This document shows positions 6,636 to 12,974 of a DNA stretch of 19,090 bases, piece by piece. The position numbers were made by a program, and so were the translations under genes. Positions within the stretch are counted from its first letter, which is position 1, and every line of letters starts with the position of its first letter. The stretch is from Bacteroidales bacterium. GTDB taxonomy: Bacteria > Bacteroidota > Bacteroidia > Bacteroidales > Muribaculaceae. Location: contig SFOH01000040.1 of the NCBI GenBank assembly GCA_004552485.1, positions 1-19,090 of the forward strand, given 5' to 3'. Under the pieces are notes generated by a model. That model saw only the letters and a list, made by a program, of their open reading frames with translations. It was not told where the DNA came from and did no database searches.

Positions 6636-8079
6636 TCTCCGCTGGAAAATCCTCACCCCGATTATTCTCAGCCTGTGGCTTTTCATCATAGGCATGGGGT
6701 GGTGGCAGATCGAGCGCGAAAGTGACTACCGCACCGAGATTGTGGACTCACAGCTGCGCCTGATCAACTCGTGCATTGCCGCGCAGATCAACAGCTCGCG
6801 CCCCGACATCCTCAACGACTTCTTCGATTTTATCGACGATTACTATCGTCAGGACTCGCTGTTCTCAGCCATCCGCATCAACATCTTCAACTCCGACTGG
6901 GAAATCGTCGACGCCGTGGGCGAACCCATGCGCCTGTCCATGGCCGAACGACGCGGCCTCCGGGACAACGCCACGATAGTGGCCGCCGAGATGCTGAATC
7001 TCAACGGCAAGCCATACTTCTGCAACGCCATGCGCAATCCGGAGAACGACTTCATGATTATCAGCGCTCTCCCCGACGACGGCTACCTGGAGCAATACCT
7101 GAGCAAAGGGCGCACGGAAGTGCTCGTAATCATGGCCATTCTTGCCGTTGTGCTCACCATCGCCGCATACTACTCGTCGCGCTTCTACGGACGCAACATC
7201 ACGCTCTTGCGCGACTTCGCGCGGCGCTCGGCCGTTGACCCGGAGTTCACGCCGGGCCAGGATTTCCCGCATGACGAGCTCGGCGACATAGCGCGCCAGA
7301 TTGTCTCGTTGCACACCGAGCGCCAGCATGCCATGGCACAGATGCGCAAGGAGCATGACGTGGCCATGAACGCCATCGAGGAGAAGAGCCTGCAGAAACG
7401 CCGGCTCACCAACAACATCAACCACGAGCTCAAGACCCCTATCGGCGTCATCAAGGGCTACCTCGAGACGCTCAACACCATGGACGACCTCGACGACGCC
7501 ACACGCCGCCACTTCATCCGCAAGGCCCTCGACCATGCCAACCGCCTCGTCGACCTCATCGCCGACGTCTCCGTCATGACGCGCCTCGAGGAGGGCGCCC
7601 AGCTCATCTCGACCGAATGTCTTGACTATCACGAGCTTGTCTACAAATTCTCGCACGATGTCAACGAGAGCGGCGTGCTCGGCCACATGGAGTTCACCTT
7701 CGACGTGCCGATGAACGTTCGCGTGCGCGGCAATGTGAACCTGCTGACGGGCATGCTCATGAACCTTGCCAAGAACGCCGCCAACTACAGCGCCGGCACC
7801 ACCTGCTCGCTCGAGTACCTGGGCCAGGTGGGCGGCGAGTTCCACCGCTTCGCCTTCTACGACGACGGTATCGGCGTGCCCGACGAGTCGTTGGAGCATA
7901 TCTTCGAGCGCTTCTACCGCGTCGACATCGGCCGCAGCCGCAAAGCCGGCGGCACGGGCCTTGGCCTGAGCATCGTCTACAACACCGTCAAGGCCTTCGG
8001 AGGCACCATCGAGGCCAGCAACCGACCCGAGATGGGCCTCCAGGTGACCTTCACCCTCCCCATCTGCACCAACCGCTAA
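6613..8079 (+). CDS. Sensor histidine kinase, partner of the upstream response regulator
   Basis: This gene encodes 488 residues from ATG 6613. Longer in-frame starts inside the regulator gene give only low-complexity shadow sequence, so I reject them. Membrane helices lie at about 13-31 and 169-187 and enclose a periplasmic sensor domain of about 135 residues with no motif I recognise. A HAMP-like linker follows (190-245). HisKA has H271 in NNINHELKTPIGVIKGYLE. The catalytic ATPase domain has the N box NLAKNAANYS (384-393), DDGIGVP (417-423), FERFYRVD and GGTGLGLSIV (446-455). All catalytic residues are present. It autophosphorylates at H271 in response to an envelope signal and passes phosphate to D52 of the regulator. 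Confidence 0.93.
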   Translation: MALRKLNSLRWKILTPIILSLWLFIIGMGWWQIERESDYRTEIVDSQLRLINSCIAAQINSSRPDILNDFFDFIDDYYRQDSLFSAIRINIFNSDWEIVDAVGEPMRLSMAERRGLRDNATIVAAEMLNLNGKPYFCNAMRNPENDFMIISALPDDGYLEQYLSKGRTEVLVIMAILAVVLTIAAYYSSRFYGRNITLLRDFARRSAVDPEFTPGQDFPHDELGDIARQIVSLHTERQHAMAQMRKEHDVAMNAIEEKSLQKRRLTNNINHELKTPIGVIKGYLETLNTMDDLDDATRRHFIRKALDHANRLVDLIADVSVMTRLEEGAQLISTECLDYHELVYKFSHDVNESGVLGHMEFTFDVPMNVRVRGNVNLLTGMLMNLAKNAANYSAGTTCSLEYLGQVGGEFHRFAFYDDGIGVPDESLEHIFERFYRVDIGRSRKAGGTGLGLSIVYNTVKAFGGTIEASNRPEMGLQVTFTLPICTNR

Positions 8080-8093
8080 CCCCCCGCCGGGAC

Positions 8094-8227
8094 CCCGAAG
8101 CCGCAGGCTTCGGGCACGGTCAGCGCCCGCCGGCCTGCGCGCCCTCCCCTCCCGCGCCGCCCCCCCCCCCGGCCTGGGATCCGCCCCCGCGCCGCGGGGC
8201 ACCGTGCCCGGAGCCTGCGGCTCCGGG
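8094..8227. repeat. Hairpin-repeat pair P1/P2 (27-nt element, left flank)
   Basis: P1 (8094-8120) is in minus orientation and P2 (8201-8227) in plus orientation. Each is a 6-nt accgtg tag followed by a 9-bp stem with a 3-nt loop: cccgRagcc, tgc, ggctYcggg. P1 uses the A-T pair where P2 uses G-C, so the difference is compensatory. An 11-C run lies between them (8160-8170). Confidence 0.8.
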
Positions 8228-8235
8228 GCCAGAGC

Positions 8236-8650
8236 AAAAAAAAATAAAGCAGGGCTGCTTCACAGAGGCTCTGCTTTTTTAATTCTTTTATGCTCTAAAT
8301 GCTATTTGTCGAAACATCTTCTTGCGGAATGTTTCTTTTTCATTTGCTCTTTATTCTATTTTCTCAATATATATTGTTGATCTTATGTAGATATCTGCTT
8401 GGTTATGTTGGTGTAGACTGATTGGTTATGAAACTTATAGACTGTTTGGCTATAAATTAAAAGATTGATGGTTAAAAGTCGCGACATCCTGTGATGTCTG
8501 AAGAAAAGAATTGACTGGTTTATAATTCTTGACGACTGGTCTATTAGTTTTTTCAGTCTAACAACGGGATAGATTTCCTAATAGATTGACGACGACGGCT
8601 CCTCTGAGCCGGGCGTTAAACTGTGAAAGTGATAATGATTGGTTTATCTT
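8236..8650 (-). ncRNA. Candidate noncoding RNA in the AT-rich island
   Basis: About 480 bp (8282-8760) is AT-rich, has no long reading frame and lies between GC-rich hairpin repeats. On the minus strand a -7 box TAACTTTG (8663-8656) is followed about 400 nt later by the strong terminator at 8277-8246. The would-be RNA holds two perfect 6-bp hairpins with 4-nt loops: CGGCTC/GAGCCG (8596-8611) and GACATC/GATGTC (8483-8498). It also holds about six copies of a degenerate motif that reads GACTGATTGGTTATG on the plus strand. These lie at about 8416, 8440, 8463, 8513, 8534 and 8637, many 21-25 nt apart. It does not resemble tmRNA, 6S, RNase P or SRP RNA. Two small frames lie inside it: 34 codons (8487-8383) and 13 codons (8343-8302). 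RNA status is inference. Confidence 0.35.
8246..8281. terminator. Bidirectional intrinsic terminator
   Basis: Arms 8246-8255 and 8268-8277 form a 10-bp stem (one G-T pair) with a 12-nt loop. On the plus strand a T-run follows (8275-8280), suitable for ending the kinase transcript. On the minus strand the stem is followed by ATTTTTTTTT, an even better signal for a leftward transcript from the AT-rich island. Confidence 0.8.
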
Positions 8651-8663
8651 TGCTGCAAAGTTA
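8645..8663. promoter_or_regulatory. Face-to-face -7 boxes
   Basis: TATCTTTG (8645-8652, plus) and TAACTTTG (8663-8656, minus) lie 3 nt apart and point toward each other; the centre ctttgctgcaaag is nearly palindromic. Neither has a convincing -33 box at the usual distance. The leftward box would serve the island RNA. The rightward one has no gene ahead of it. Confidence 0.4.
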
Positions 8664-8770
8664 CGACGCGAATGTTACAATTTCATAACATCCGTAACAC
8701 AATCCTTTGACACTTCCGTCTTTAACGCCATTAACATAAAAAAACGCCGCTTTTAACTAAAATCCCGGGT

Positions 8771-8862
8771 GCCGGCGGGGCGGAGCCGGGGCGCATGGGG
8801 CGCCGGAGCAGGTGAGGAGAGAGGGAAAAAAGGAGAGAGGGCGCCGGCGGGGCGGAGCCGGG
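8771..8862. repeat. Direct repeat of a 20-nt GC-rich unit
   Basis: The unit that begins gccggcgggg and ends cggagccggg occurs at 8771-8790 and again at 8843-8862, exactly 72 nt apart. A purine-rich spacer (8811-8840) separates them. No credible gene covers 8761-8953. Confidence 0.75.
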
Positions 8863-8870
8863 GGGCGCTG

Positions 8871-8935
8871 ACCGTGCCCGGAGCCTGCGGCTCCGGGAAA
8901 GCCGGGGACCCGAAGCCGCAGGCTTCGGGCACGGT
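8871..8935. repeat. Hairpin-repeat pair P3/P4 (27-nt element, right flank)
   Basis: P3 (8871-8897, plus) is identical to P2, and P4 (8909-8935, minus) is identical to P1. The pair lies between the AT-rich island and the lipoprotein gene ending at 8954. The order is P1(-) P2(+) on the left and P3(+) P4(-) on the right of the island. Confidence 0.8.
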
Positions 8936-8953
8936 GGGGCGCGCCGCGCCCCG

Positions 8954-9475
8954 TCAGGGCGCGAGGTGGGGCGCGGGGTGGGGCGCGAGGACCACGGAAT
9001 CGAGGCCGAGGGCCTCGGGTACTCTGCGGCGTAGGCTATGATAGCGGTCGCGCTGGTTTTCGGTCATGAGCGTGTCGAGCGGATGAAGGCGCGCGTCGAA
9101 GTCGCGAAGGTTGCTGATGAACACCTGCGACGCCTCGGTCATGGGCTCGCTGTACACGCCGTCTTCGTAGAACGAGCCGCGTGTCTGGCGCACCATCACG
9201 GCGAACTCCTCGAGGATGGGACCGATGCGCGACACGGCGAAGCTCAGGGCGCGGGCACGCTCTGTCGAGTCGGCCTTGACTTTGGACAGCGAGTCCTGAT
9301 AGGCCTTCGCCATCGAGTCGGCGAGGGCCATCGAGTCGGCCATGGCGCGTGCCTCGGCCAGCGAGTCGGCGCGACGTGCCGAGTCGGCGGCAGCACGGGC
9401 CGCATCGCCACCGCCGCAGCCATACAGTGCGCTTAGAACCACGGCGACCAGCGCCGCATACAACAGTTTTCTCAT
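8954..9475 (-). CDS. Lipoprotein of unknown function with Ala/Asp/Ser-rich helix
   Basis: This gene encodes 173 residues. It has a lipoprotein signal (RKLLYAALVAVVLSALYGC, Cys20) followed by a Gly/Asp segment. Residues about 25-75 are a repetitive, probably helical or coiled stretch built on ADS/MADS steps. A more ordered region (75-160) follows with no known motif. The last residues repeat APH and come from GC-rich tandem DNA at the stop, so the C terminus may have been extended by repeat growth. It is likely anchored in the envelope. The promoter is the -7 box at 9505-9498, inside a 40-bp palindrome. The gene upstream (9851-9570) has the same direction, 94 nt away, but this gene seems to have its own promoter. 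Confidence 0.75.
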   Translation of the reverse strand: MRKLLYAALVAVVLSALYGCGGGDAARAAADSARRADSLAEARAMADSMALADSMAKAYQDSLSKVKADSTERARALSFAVSRIGPILEEFAVMVRQTRGSFYEDGVYSEPMTEASQVFISNLRDFDARLHPLDTLMTENQRDRYHSLRRRVPEALGLDSVVLAPHPAPHLAP

Positions 9476-9486
9476 AACAATATGAC

Positions 9487-9526
9487 GGTTATGGCAACAA
9501 AGTTACACAACTTTGCTGTCATAACC
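9487..9526 (-). promoter_or_regulatory. Promoter embedded in a 40-bp near-perfect palindrome
   Basis: The block from ggttatg (9487) to cataacc (9526) is its own reverse complement except at a few positions, all transitions. The leftward -7 box TAACTTTG (9505-9498) sits near the centre. The predicted start point is about 15-20 nt before the lipoprotein ATG. Such symmetry suggests an operator for a dimeric repressor or a hairpin at the end of the upstream transcript. Confidence 0.6.
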
Positions 9527-9569
9527 AAATGTGCGTGGCGCGCAGACCGCGCGATGTTGCGTGCGGAGG

Positions 9570-9851
9570 TCAGTTGGCGGGCACGGCGACGGTGTCGCGT
9601 GTCTCGTCGGCGACAGCATCTACTTCGGGAGCGAGGAGTTTCTCGTTTTCTTCGGCGGTGACAATCTCGGTGTCGGTCACAATCTTCTCAGCGACCGGCG
9701 CTTTGGCCGTGCCGCATTTCTCGGCGACGCAGCTGCGGCAGAAGAGCCAGGCCACGGCGGCGACGATGATGATGACGATGATCCAGGCCCAGATGCGGGC
9801 CGTGCGTGATGTTTTGGGGATGTTGTCGGTGTGTTTTTCTGTGTTATCCAT
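9570..9851 (-). CDS. Small single-pass membrane protein of unknown function
   Basis: This gene encodes 93 residues. A short polar N terminus is followed by one hydrophobic helix (about 19-37, ARIWAWIIVIIIVAAVAWLF). Three cysteines follow at once (C38, C41, C46 in CRSCVAEKC). The remainder is acidic and disordered-looking, rich in Glu, Val, Ala and Asp. I recognise no family. The cysteines right after the helix could form a disulfide if that side is periplasmic or bind a metal if cytoplasmic; topology is unknown. The gene lies between two other leftward envelope genes, 125 nt after the upstream one. Its leader contains the inverted repeat at 9890-9935. Confidence 0.65.
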   Translation of the reverse strand: MDNTEKHTDNIPKTSRTARIWAWIIVIIIVAAVAWLFCRSCVAEKCGTAKAPVAEKIVTDTEIVTAEENEKLLAPEVDAVADETRDTVAVPAN

Positions 9852-9889
9852 AGTATGTTTTTATTTAAATAATGAGCGTTAAGGGGCTA

Positions 9890-9935
9890 CCCCTTCCGCA
9901 TCGAAAGGGTACAAATATCTTACGCGCGGAAGGGG
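9890..9935. repeat. Inverted repeat in the leader of the small membrane protein
   Basis: Perfect 10-bp arms ccccttccgc (9890-9899) and gcggaagggg (9926-9935) are separated by 26 nt. A weak leftward promoter-like GATATTTG lies between them. It could act as an operator or as a structure at the 3' end of the upstream gene. No T-run is properly placed for a terminator. Confidence 0.5.
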
Positions 9936-9976
9936 CGAAAGGATCTGTCGGGAGGGCGAATTTTTTTTGCGCGGGC

Positions 9977-11095
9977 CTACTCCATGCCGAGGATGAAGGC
10001 CGAGAGGACGACATCGCCGTCGGGGCGGACGTCGGGGTCGGCGATGACGTTGGCGACGGCTGTGGCGAGGGCGGGCGCGGCGGCGAAGAACTCGCGGGCG
10101 CGGGCAGGGAGCGGCGAGGCGTCGGCGATGGCTATATCGGTGCGTATCAGGTCGTTGCGCGCCGTTCCGTAGGGCATATCGCCGTGAAACGTCCACGACG
10201 GGTCGACGCTCAGCTCATACCACGCGCAGGAGCCGAGGAAGCAGGTGTCGGCGGGGACAGCGGCGGCGGTGAAGATGTGCTCGACGATGCGCGGCTGGTT
10301 GCGGACACGTGCGCGTGCCACGGCGCGGTCGACGTTGAAGGTGACGCCGCTGACGGAGGAGATGTCGAAGGCGCTCTGGGCGCTGAAGTCGACGTAGACA
10401 CCTGACAGAAAGTGCTTTAGGGGCGTGCGTTGGAACGACGACACAATTTGGTCGTTGCCTTTGACCAGCATCTCCCAGGGCTTGGTCATCTGCACGAAGA
10501 CGGCGGGGACGCCGGCATCAGCGGGGACGCTGACGAATCCCTCGGGCGTGCGTCGCGCGATGGGGTAGGGGAAGCGCCGGCCGGGGATGACGTATTCTTC
10601 GGGCACGACGTGCTTCTCGTCGGCCAGGCGTTTGTAGACCTCGGGGACGAGGCGGGGAACGTCGCTGTCGAAAACGGCGGCGAAGACGTCGCGGCCGTTC
10701 TCTTTCCAGCGCAGCATCCACACGCTGCCGCGCTCGGTGAGCCATGAGAGCAGACAGCGGCGCACGACGGCGGGCGTGGCGTCGTCGAAGGTGGAGATGA
10801 CCGCGGCGCGGCACGAGTCGGCGGCGATGGCGAGCATGGCGCTGTCGGCGGTCGTCGCGGCGGAGGGGGCGGTGAGGTCAAAGACCCGGGCGGGGCCGGT
10901 GACCACGCGCTCGGCCTTCAGCCGCGCGCGCTCCTCGGCAACATAGCTGACAAGGTTGTCGTAGCGGAATCGGCCGGTGGGCAGCGTCATGGCGATGTAG
11001 ACGATTCCGCCCACAACGACGGCGGCGGCGGCGATGGCCAGCCACCACACCAGCGTCTGCACCGGACCTTTATTATTTTTCTTTAACTGTGTCAT
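9977..11095 (-). CDS. Membrane-anchored protein of unknown function
   Basis: This gene encodes 372 residues from ATG 11095. One N-terminal hydrophobic helix (about 12-36, LVWWLAIAAAAVVVGGIVYIAM) anchors a large, probably periplasmic domain without recognised motifs. An upstream ATG (11113) and GTG (11134) are in frame, but they would read through the promoter motif TAACTTTG (11108-11101). The ATG at 11095 begins only 5 nt after that box. If the box is used, the message is essentially leaderless. The gene is divergent from the lysozyme gene, 61 nt away. The protein has scattered cysteines and a WYELSVDPSWTFHGD segment but nothing diagnostic. Confidence 0.75.
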   Translation of the reverse strand: MTQLKKNNKGPVQTLVWWLAIAAAAVVVGGIVYIAMTLPTGRFRYDNLVSYVAEERARLKAERVVTGPARVFDLTAPSAATTADSAMLAIAADSCRAAVISTFDDATPAVVRRCLLSWLTERGSVWMLRWKENGRDVFAAVFDSDVPRLVPEVYKRLADEKHVVPEEYVIPGRRFPYPIARRTPEGFVSVPADAGVPAVFVQMTKPWEMLVKGNDQIVSSFQRTPLKHFLSGVYVDFSAQSAFDISSVSGVTFNVDRAVARARVRNQPRIVEHIFTAAAVPADTCFLGSCAWYELSVDPSWTFHGDMPYGTARNDLIRTDIAIADASPLPARAREFFAAAPALATAVANVIADPDVRPDGDVVLSAFILGME

Positions 11096-11100
11096 CGCCG

Positions 11101-11120
11101 CAAAGTTACGCATAATTTCT
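11101..11120 (-). promoter_or_regulatory. Promoter with -7 box 5 nt before the start codon
   Basis: On the minus strand the order is gaaattatgcg, then TAACTTTG (11108-11101), then cggcg, then ATG. The extended form closely matches promoters at 5711-5731 and 15441-15461. No clear -33 box is visible. Confidence 0.55.
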
Positions 11121-11156
11121 GAACTATCGCGCACGGCGGGGCGTTTTATTATTGAT

Positions 11157-11870
11157 ATGCGAAAAACGATTTACATAGTTCTGGGCCTCATACTTTGGTC
11201 GGGGGTCATGATCGTGCTCTCGTCGTCGGGTTTCGGCGACCCGGAGGCGGCAGCCCGCGCGGCCGCTCAGGAGCGCTACGACTCCATCTACGAGGAGGCC
11301 GTGCTTATGATTAAGAAATACGAGACCATGCACAAGCCGCGCCACTGGCCGCTCATCGGCTACGGCCACCTCGTGATGGCCGGCGAGAAATACCGCCGCG
11401 GCGTGGTTCTGAGCGAGAGCGAGGCTGACGCCGTGCTGCGCAACGACCTGCTGAAAAACGCCGCCTTCTTCCGCAAGTACGGCGCCGACAGCCTGCTCCT
11501 TGGCGTGCTGGCCTATAACATCGGCTGCGGAAACGTGGCCAAGAGCACATTCCTCAAACAGCTGTCGGCCGGCGACCGCGGCCCCGCCATGCGCGAGCTC
11601 TATATGATGTATTCGCGCATCCACGGCCGTCCCCACAAAGGCCTGCGCCAGCGGCGTGCCGACGAGTACGACCTGCTCATCAACCTCGACTCGATGGTGC
11701 GCGCCCGTGCCGACGAAGTCCGCGCCCGCTTAGGCGGCCGGGGCACCCCGCGCGAGAACACCGCTACCAAGATTCCGCTGCCCGTGCGCCGTCAGACTCC
11801 CGCCAAACCCTCCGTGCCCAAGCCCACCTACCGGCCTCCGCACGCCGCGCAGAACGCCTCCGACAAGTAA
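11157..11870 (+). CDS. GH24 (phage-type) lysozyme, membrane-anchored
   Basis: This gene encodes 237 residues from ATG 11157; upstream in-frame extension runs through the divergent promoter and is unlikely. An N-terminal hydrophobic segment (4-21) is a signal anchor or signal peptide. The lysozyme domain (about 45-180) has catalytic Glu56 (IKKYETMHK), the hallmark LIGYGHL (66-72), AYNIGCGNVAKSTFLKQL (119-136) and GLRQRRADEYDLL (162-174). It would cleave peptidoglycan on the outer side of the inner membrane. The residue before IGYGH is Leu, where phage enzymes usually have Thr. The C-terminal 50 residues are Arg/Pro-rich and likely disordered. No holin, spanin or phage genes are nearby, so this looks like a host wall enzyme rather than a prophage endolysin. 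Confidence 0.88.
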   Translation: MRKTIYIVLGLILWSGVMIVLSSSGFGDPEAAARAAAQERYDSIYEEAVLMIKKYETMHKPRHWPLIGYGHLVMAGEKYRRGVVLSESEADAVLRNDLLKNAAFFRKYGADSLLLGVLAYNIGCGNVAKSTFLKQLSAGDRGPAMRELYMMYSRIHGRPHKGLRQRRADEYDLLINLDSMVRARADEVRARLGGRGTPRENTATKIPLPVRRQTPAKPSVPKPTYRPPHAAQNASDK

Positions 11871-11905
11871 AGAAACACACACAGAAAAATCGTTCCGAAA
11901 GAATC

Positions 11906-12766
11906 ATGCGAAACAAGAAAATATTCCCCCTGCTGCTTGCGGCCGTCGCTCTGAGCGTGGCCGCCTGCTCCTCCTCCAACTCGCGCGGTGAGGCTGCCCC
12001 CGAGCTCCTGGGCATCGACTCGCTGCCCCCTGACATTCAGAATCTTGTGCGCGCCGTGGCCAAGAACGACACGCTCTCCTTCGCCGCTGCCGTCAGCTAT
12101 CCCCTCCAGCGCCCCTATCCACTGCGCGACATCGCCACCGACTCGGCGATGCGCACCTATTACGGCGTGCTCATGGACGACTCGCTGCGCAATGTCATCA
12201 TCGACAACCCCGGCAAATCGTGGGTCGACTGCGGCTGGCGCGGATGGTCGGCCGGCGACGGCAACTATATCTGGTTCGATGGCGGCATCTACGCCATCCC
12301 CTATATGTCGAAGCGCGAGACGGCCATGCGCGACAGCCTCGTCAGGGTCGAGATGGCCTCGCTCTACAAGCCCATGCGTCGAGGCTGGCAGCCTGTCGCC
12401 TGCTATCGCGGCGTCGGCAATGACTCGGTCTTCCGCATCGACATGCGCCAGCCCGCGAACAAGGCGCCGCAGTTCCGCCTCGCCGCCTACGCCTCGCCGG
12501 CCGGTCTGCGCAACCGTCCCGCCGCCGAATACCTCGGCTATCGCACCGTCGACGGTTCGGCCATGATCGAGACCTACACCTTCGTGGCGCGCGATGCCGC
12601 CGGCAAAGCCGTCACCACCGTAACTTTCACGCCCGACTTCGCCGACGTCGAGGGCTACTCGAGCATCAGCGTCGACCGCGCGGGCGGCAAGGGGCGCACC
12701 ATCCGCGTCGTCCCCGCCTACTGGCTCGACCTGCTGAGGCCCGCGGCGCCGCCCTCCGCCAAATGA
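11906..12766 (+). CDS. Lipoprotein of unknown function
   Basis: This gene encodes 286 residues. A lipoprotein signal peptide (residues 1-20, PLLLAAVALSVAAC; lipobox Cys21) is followed by a Ser-rich spacer and a soluble domain. Segments such as RPYPLRDIATDSAM, WVDCGWRGWSAGDGNYIWFDGG and YLGYRTVDG suggest an ordered beta-rich fold, but I recognise no family. The phrasing YPLQRPYPL...I resembles small proteins that monitor or bind envelope components only loosely, so no function is claimed. It starts 35 nt after the lysozyme stop and probably shares its message. A role next to peptidoglycan turnover is therefore conceivable but only by position. Confidence 0.75.
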   Translation: MRNKKIFPLLLAAVALSVAACSSSNSRGEAAPELLGIDSLPPDIQNLVRAVAKNDTLSFAAAVSYPLQRPYPLRDIATDSAMRTYYGVLMDDSLRNVIIDNPGKSWVDCGWRGWSAGDGNYIWFDGGIYAIPYMSKRETAMRDSLVRVEMASLYKPMRRGWQPVACYRGVGNDSVFRIDMRQPANKAPQFRLAAYASPAGLRNRPAAEYLGYRTVDGSAMIETYTFVARDAAGKAVTTVTFTPDFADVEGYSSISVDRAGGKGRTIRVVPAYWLDLLRPAAPPSAK

Positions 12767-12784
12767 TAACCAAATATTTGCTTT

Positions 12785-12839
12785 TTCCCGTTAAAAAACA
12801 CAAAATCAATGTTTTTTAGCGGGAAATTCTTTATCTTTG
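12785..12839 (+). promoter_or_regulatory. nhaC promoter overlapped by a 16-bp inverted repeat
   Basis: The -7 box TATCTTTG lies at 12832-12839. Just upstream, arms 12785-12800 and 12810-12825 pair over 16 positions (one G-T) around a 9-nt loop, and the right arm covers the expected -33 region. It may serve as an operator, as a terminator for the lipoprotein gene ending at 12766, or both. The T-run after it is weak. Confidence 0.6.
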
Positions 12840-12974
12840 CAACCGCTTTTTCAAGCCGGCCGCGCGATTGCAGCCGCCCGGCGGACTACACCCCGCCACA
12901 CCCTCCACCAAAATCATACAACACGTTTCGGTTTCCCCAATCATTGAGGTTACATTAGGTATAAGATTACGTAA

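Noticed and set aside
8094..8227. P1 and P2 hairpins as terminators of the kinase gene
   Set aside because: No T-run follows either stem, whereas a proper terminator lies just downstream at 8246-8281; the elements recur as repeats at 8871-8935.
8416..8547. CRISPR array or plasmid-type iterons
   Set aside because: The repeated motif is short and degenerate, spacers are not uniform, and no cas or replication gene is in the window.
8236..8650. tmRNA, RNase P, 6S or a replication origin in the AT-rich island
   Set aside because: There is no tag-peptide frame with tRNA-like ends, no conserved P RNA core, no 6S-like long bubble hairpin, and no recognisable cluster of DnaA boxes (TTATCCACA type).
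8769..9041. 90-codon plus-strand frame across the right hairpin repeats
   Set aside because: It encodes Gly/Arg/Ala repeats derived directly from the duplicated GC-rich units, has no start signal, and overlaps the end of the leftward lipoprotein gene.
11157..11870. Prophage endolysin
   Set aside because: No phage structural, holin or integrase genes are present; composition matches the host, and a lipoprotein gene follows in the same direction.
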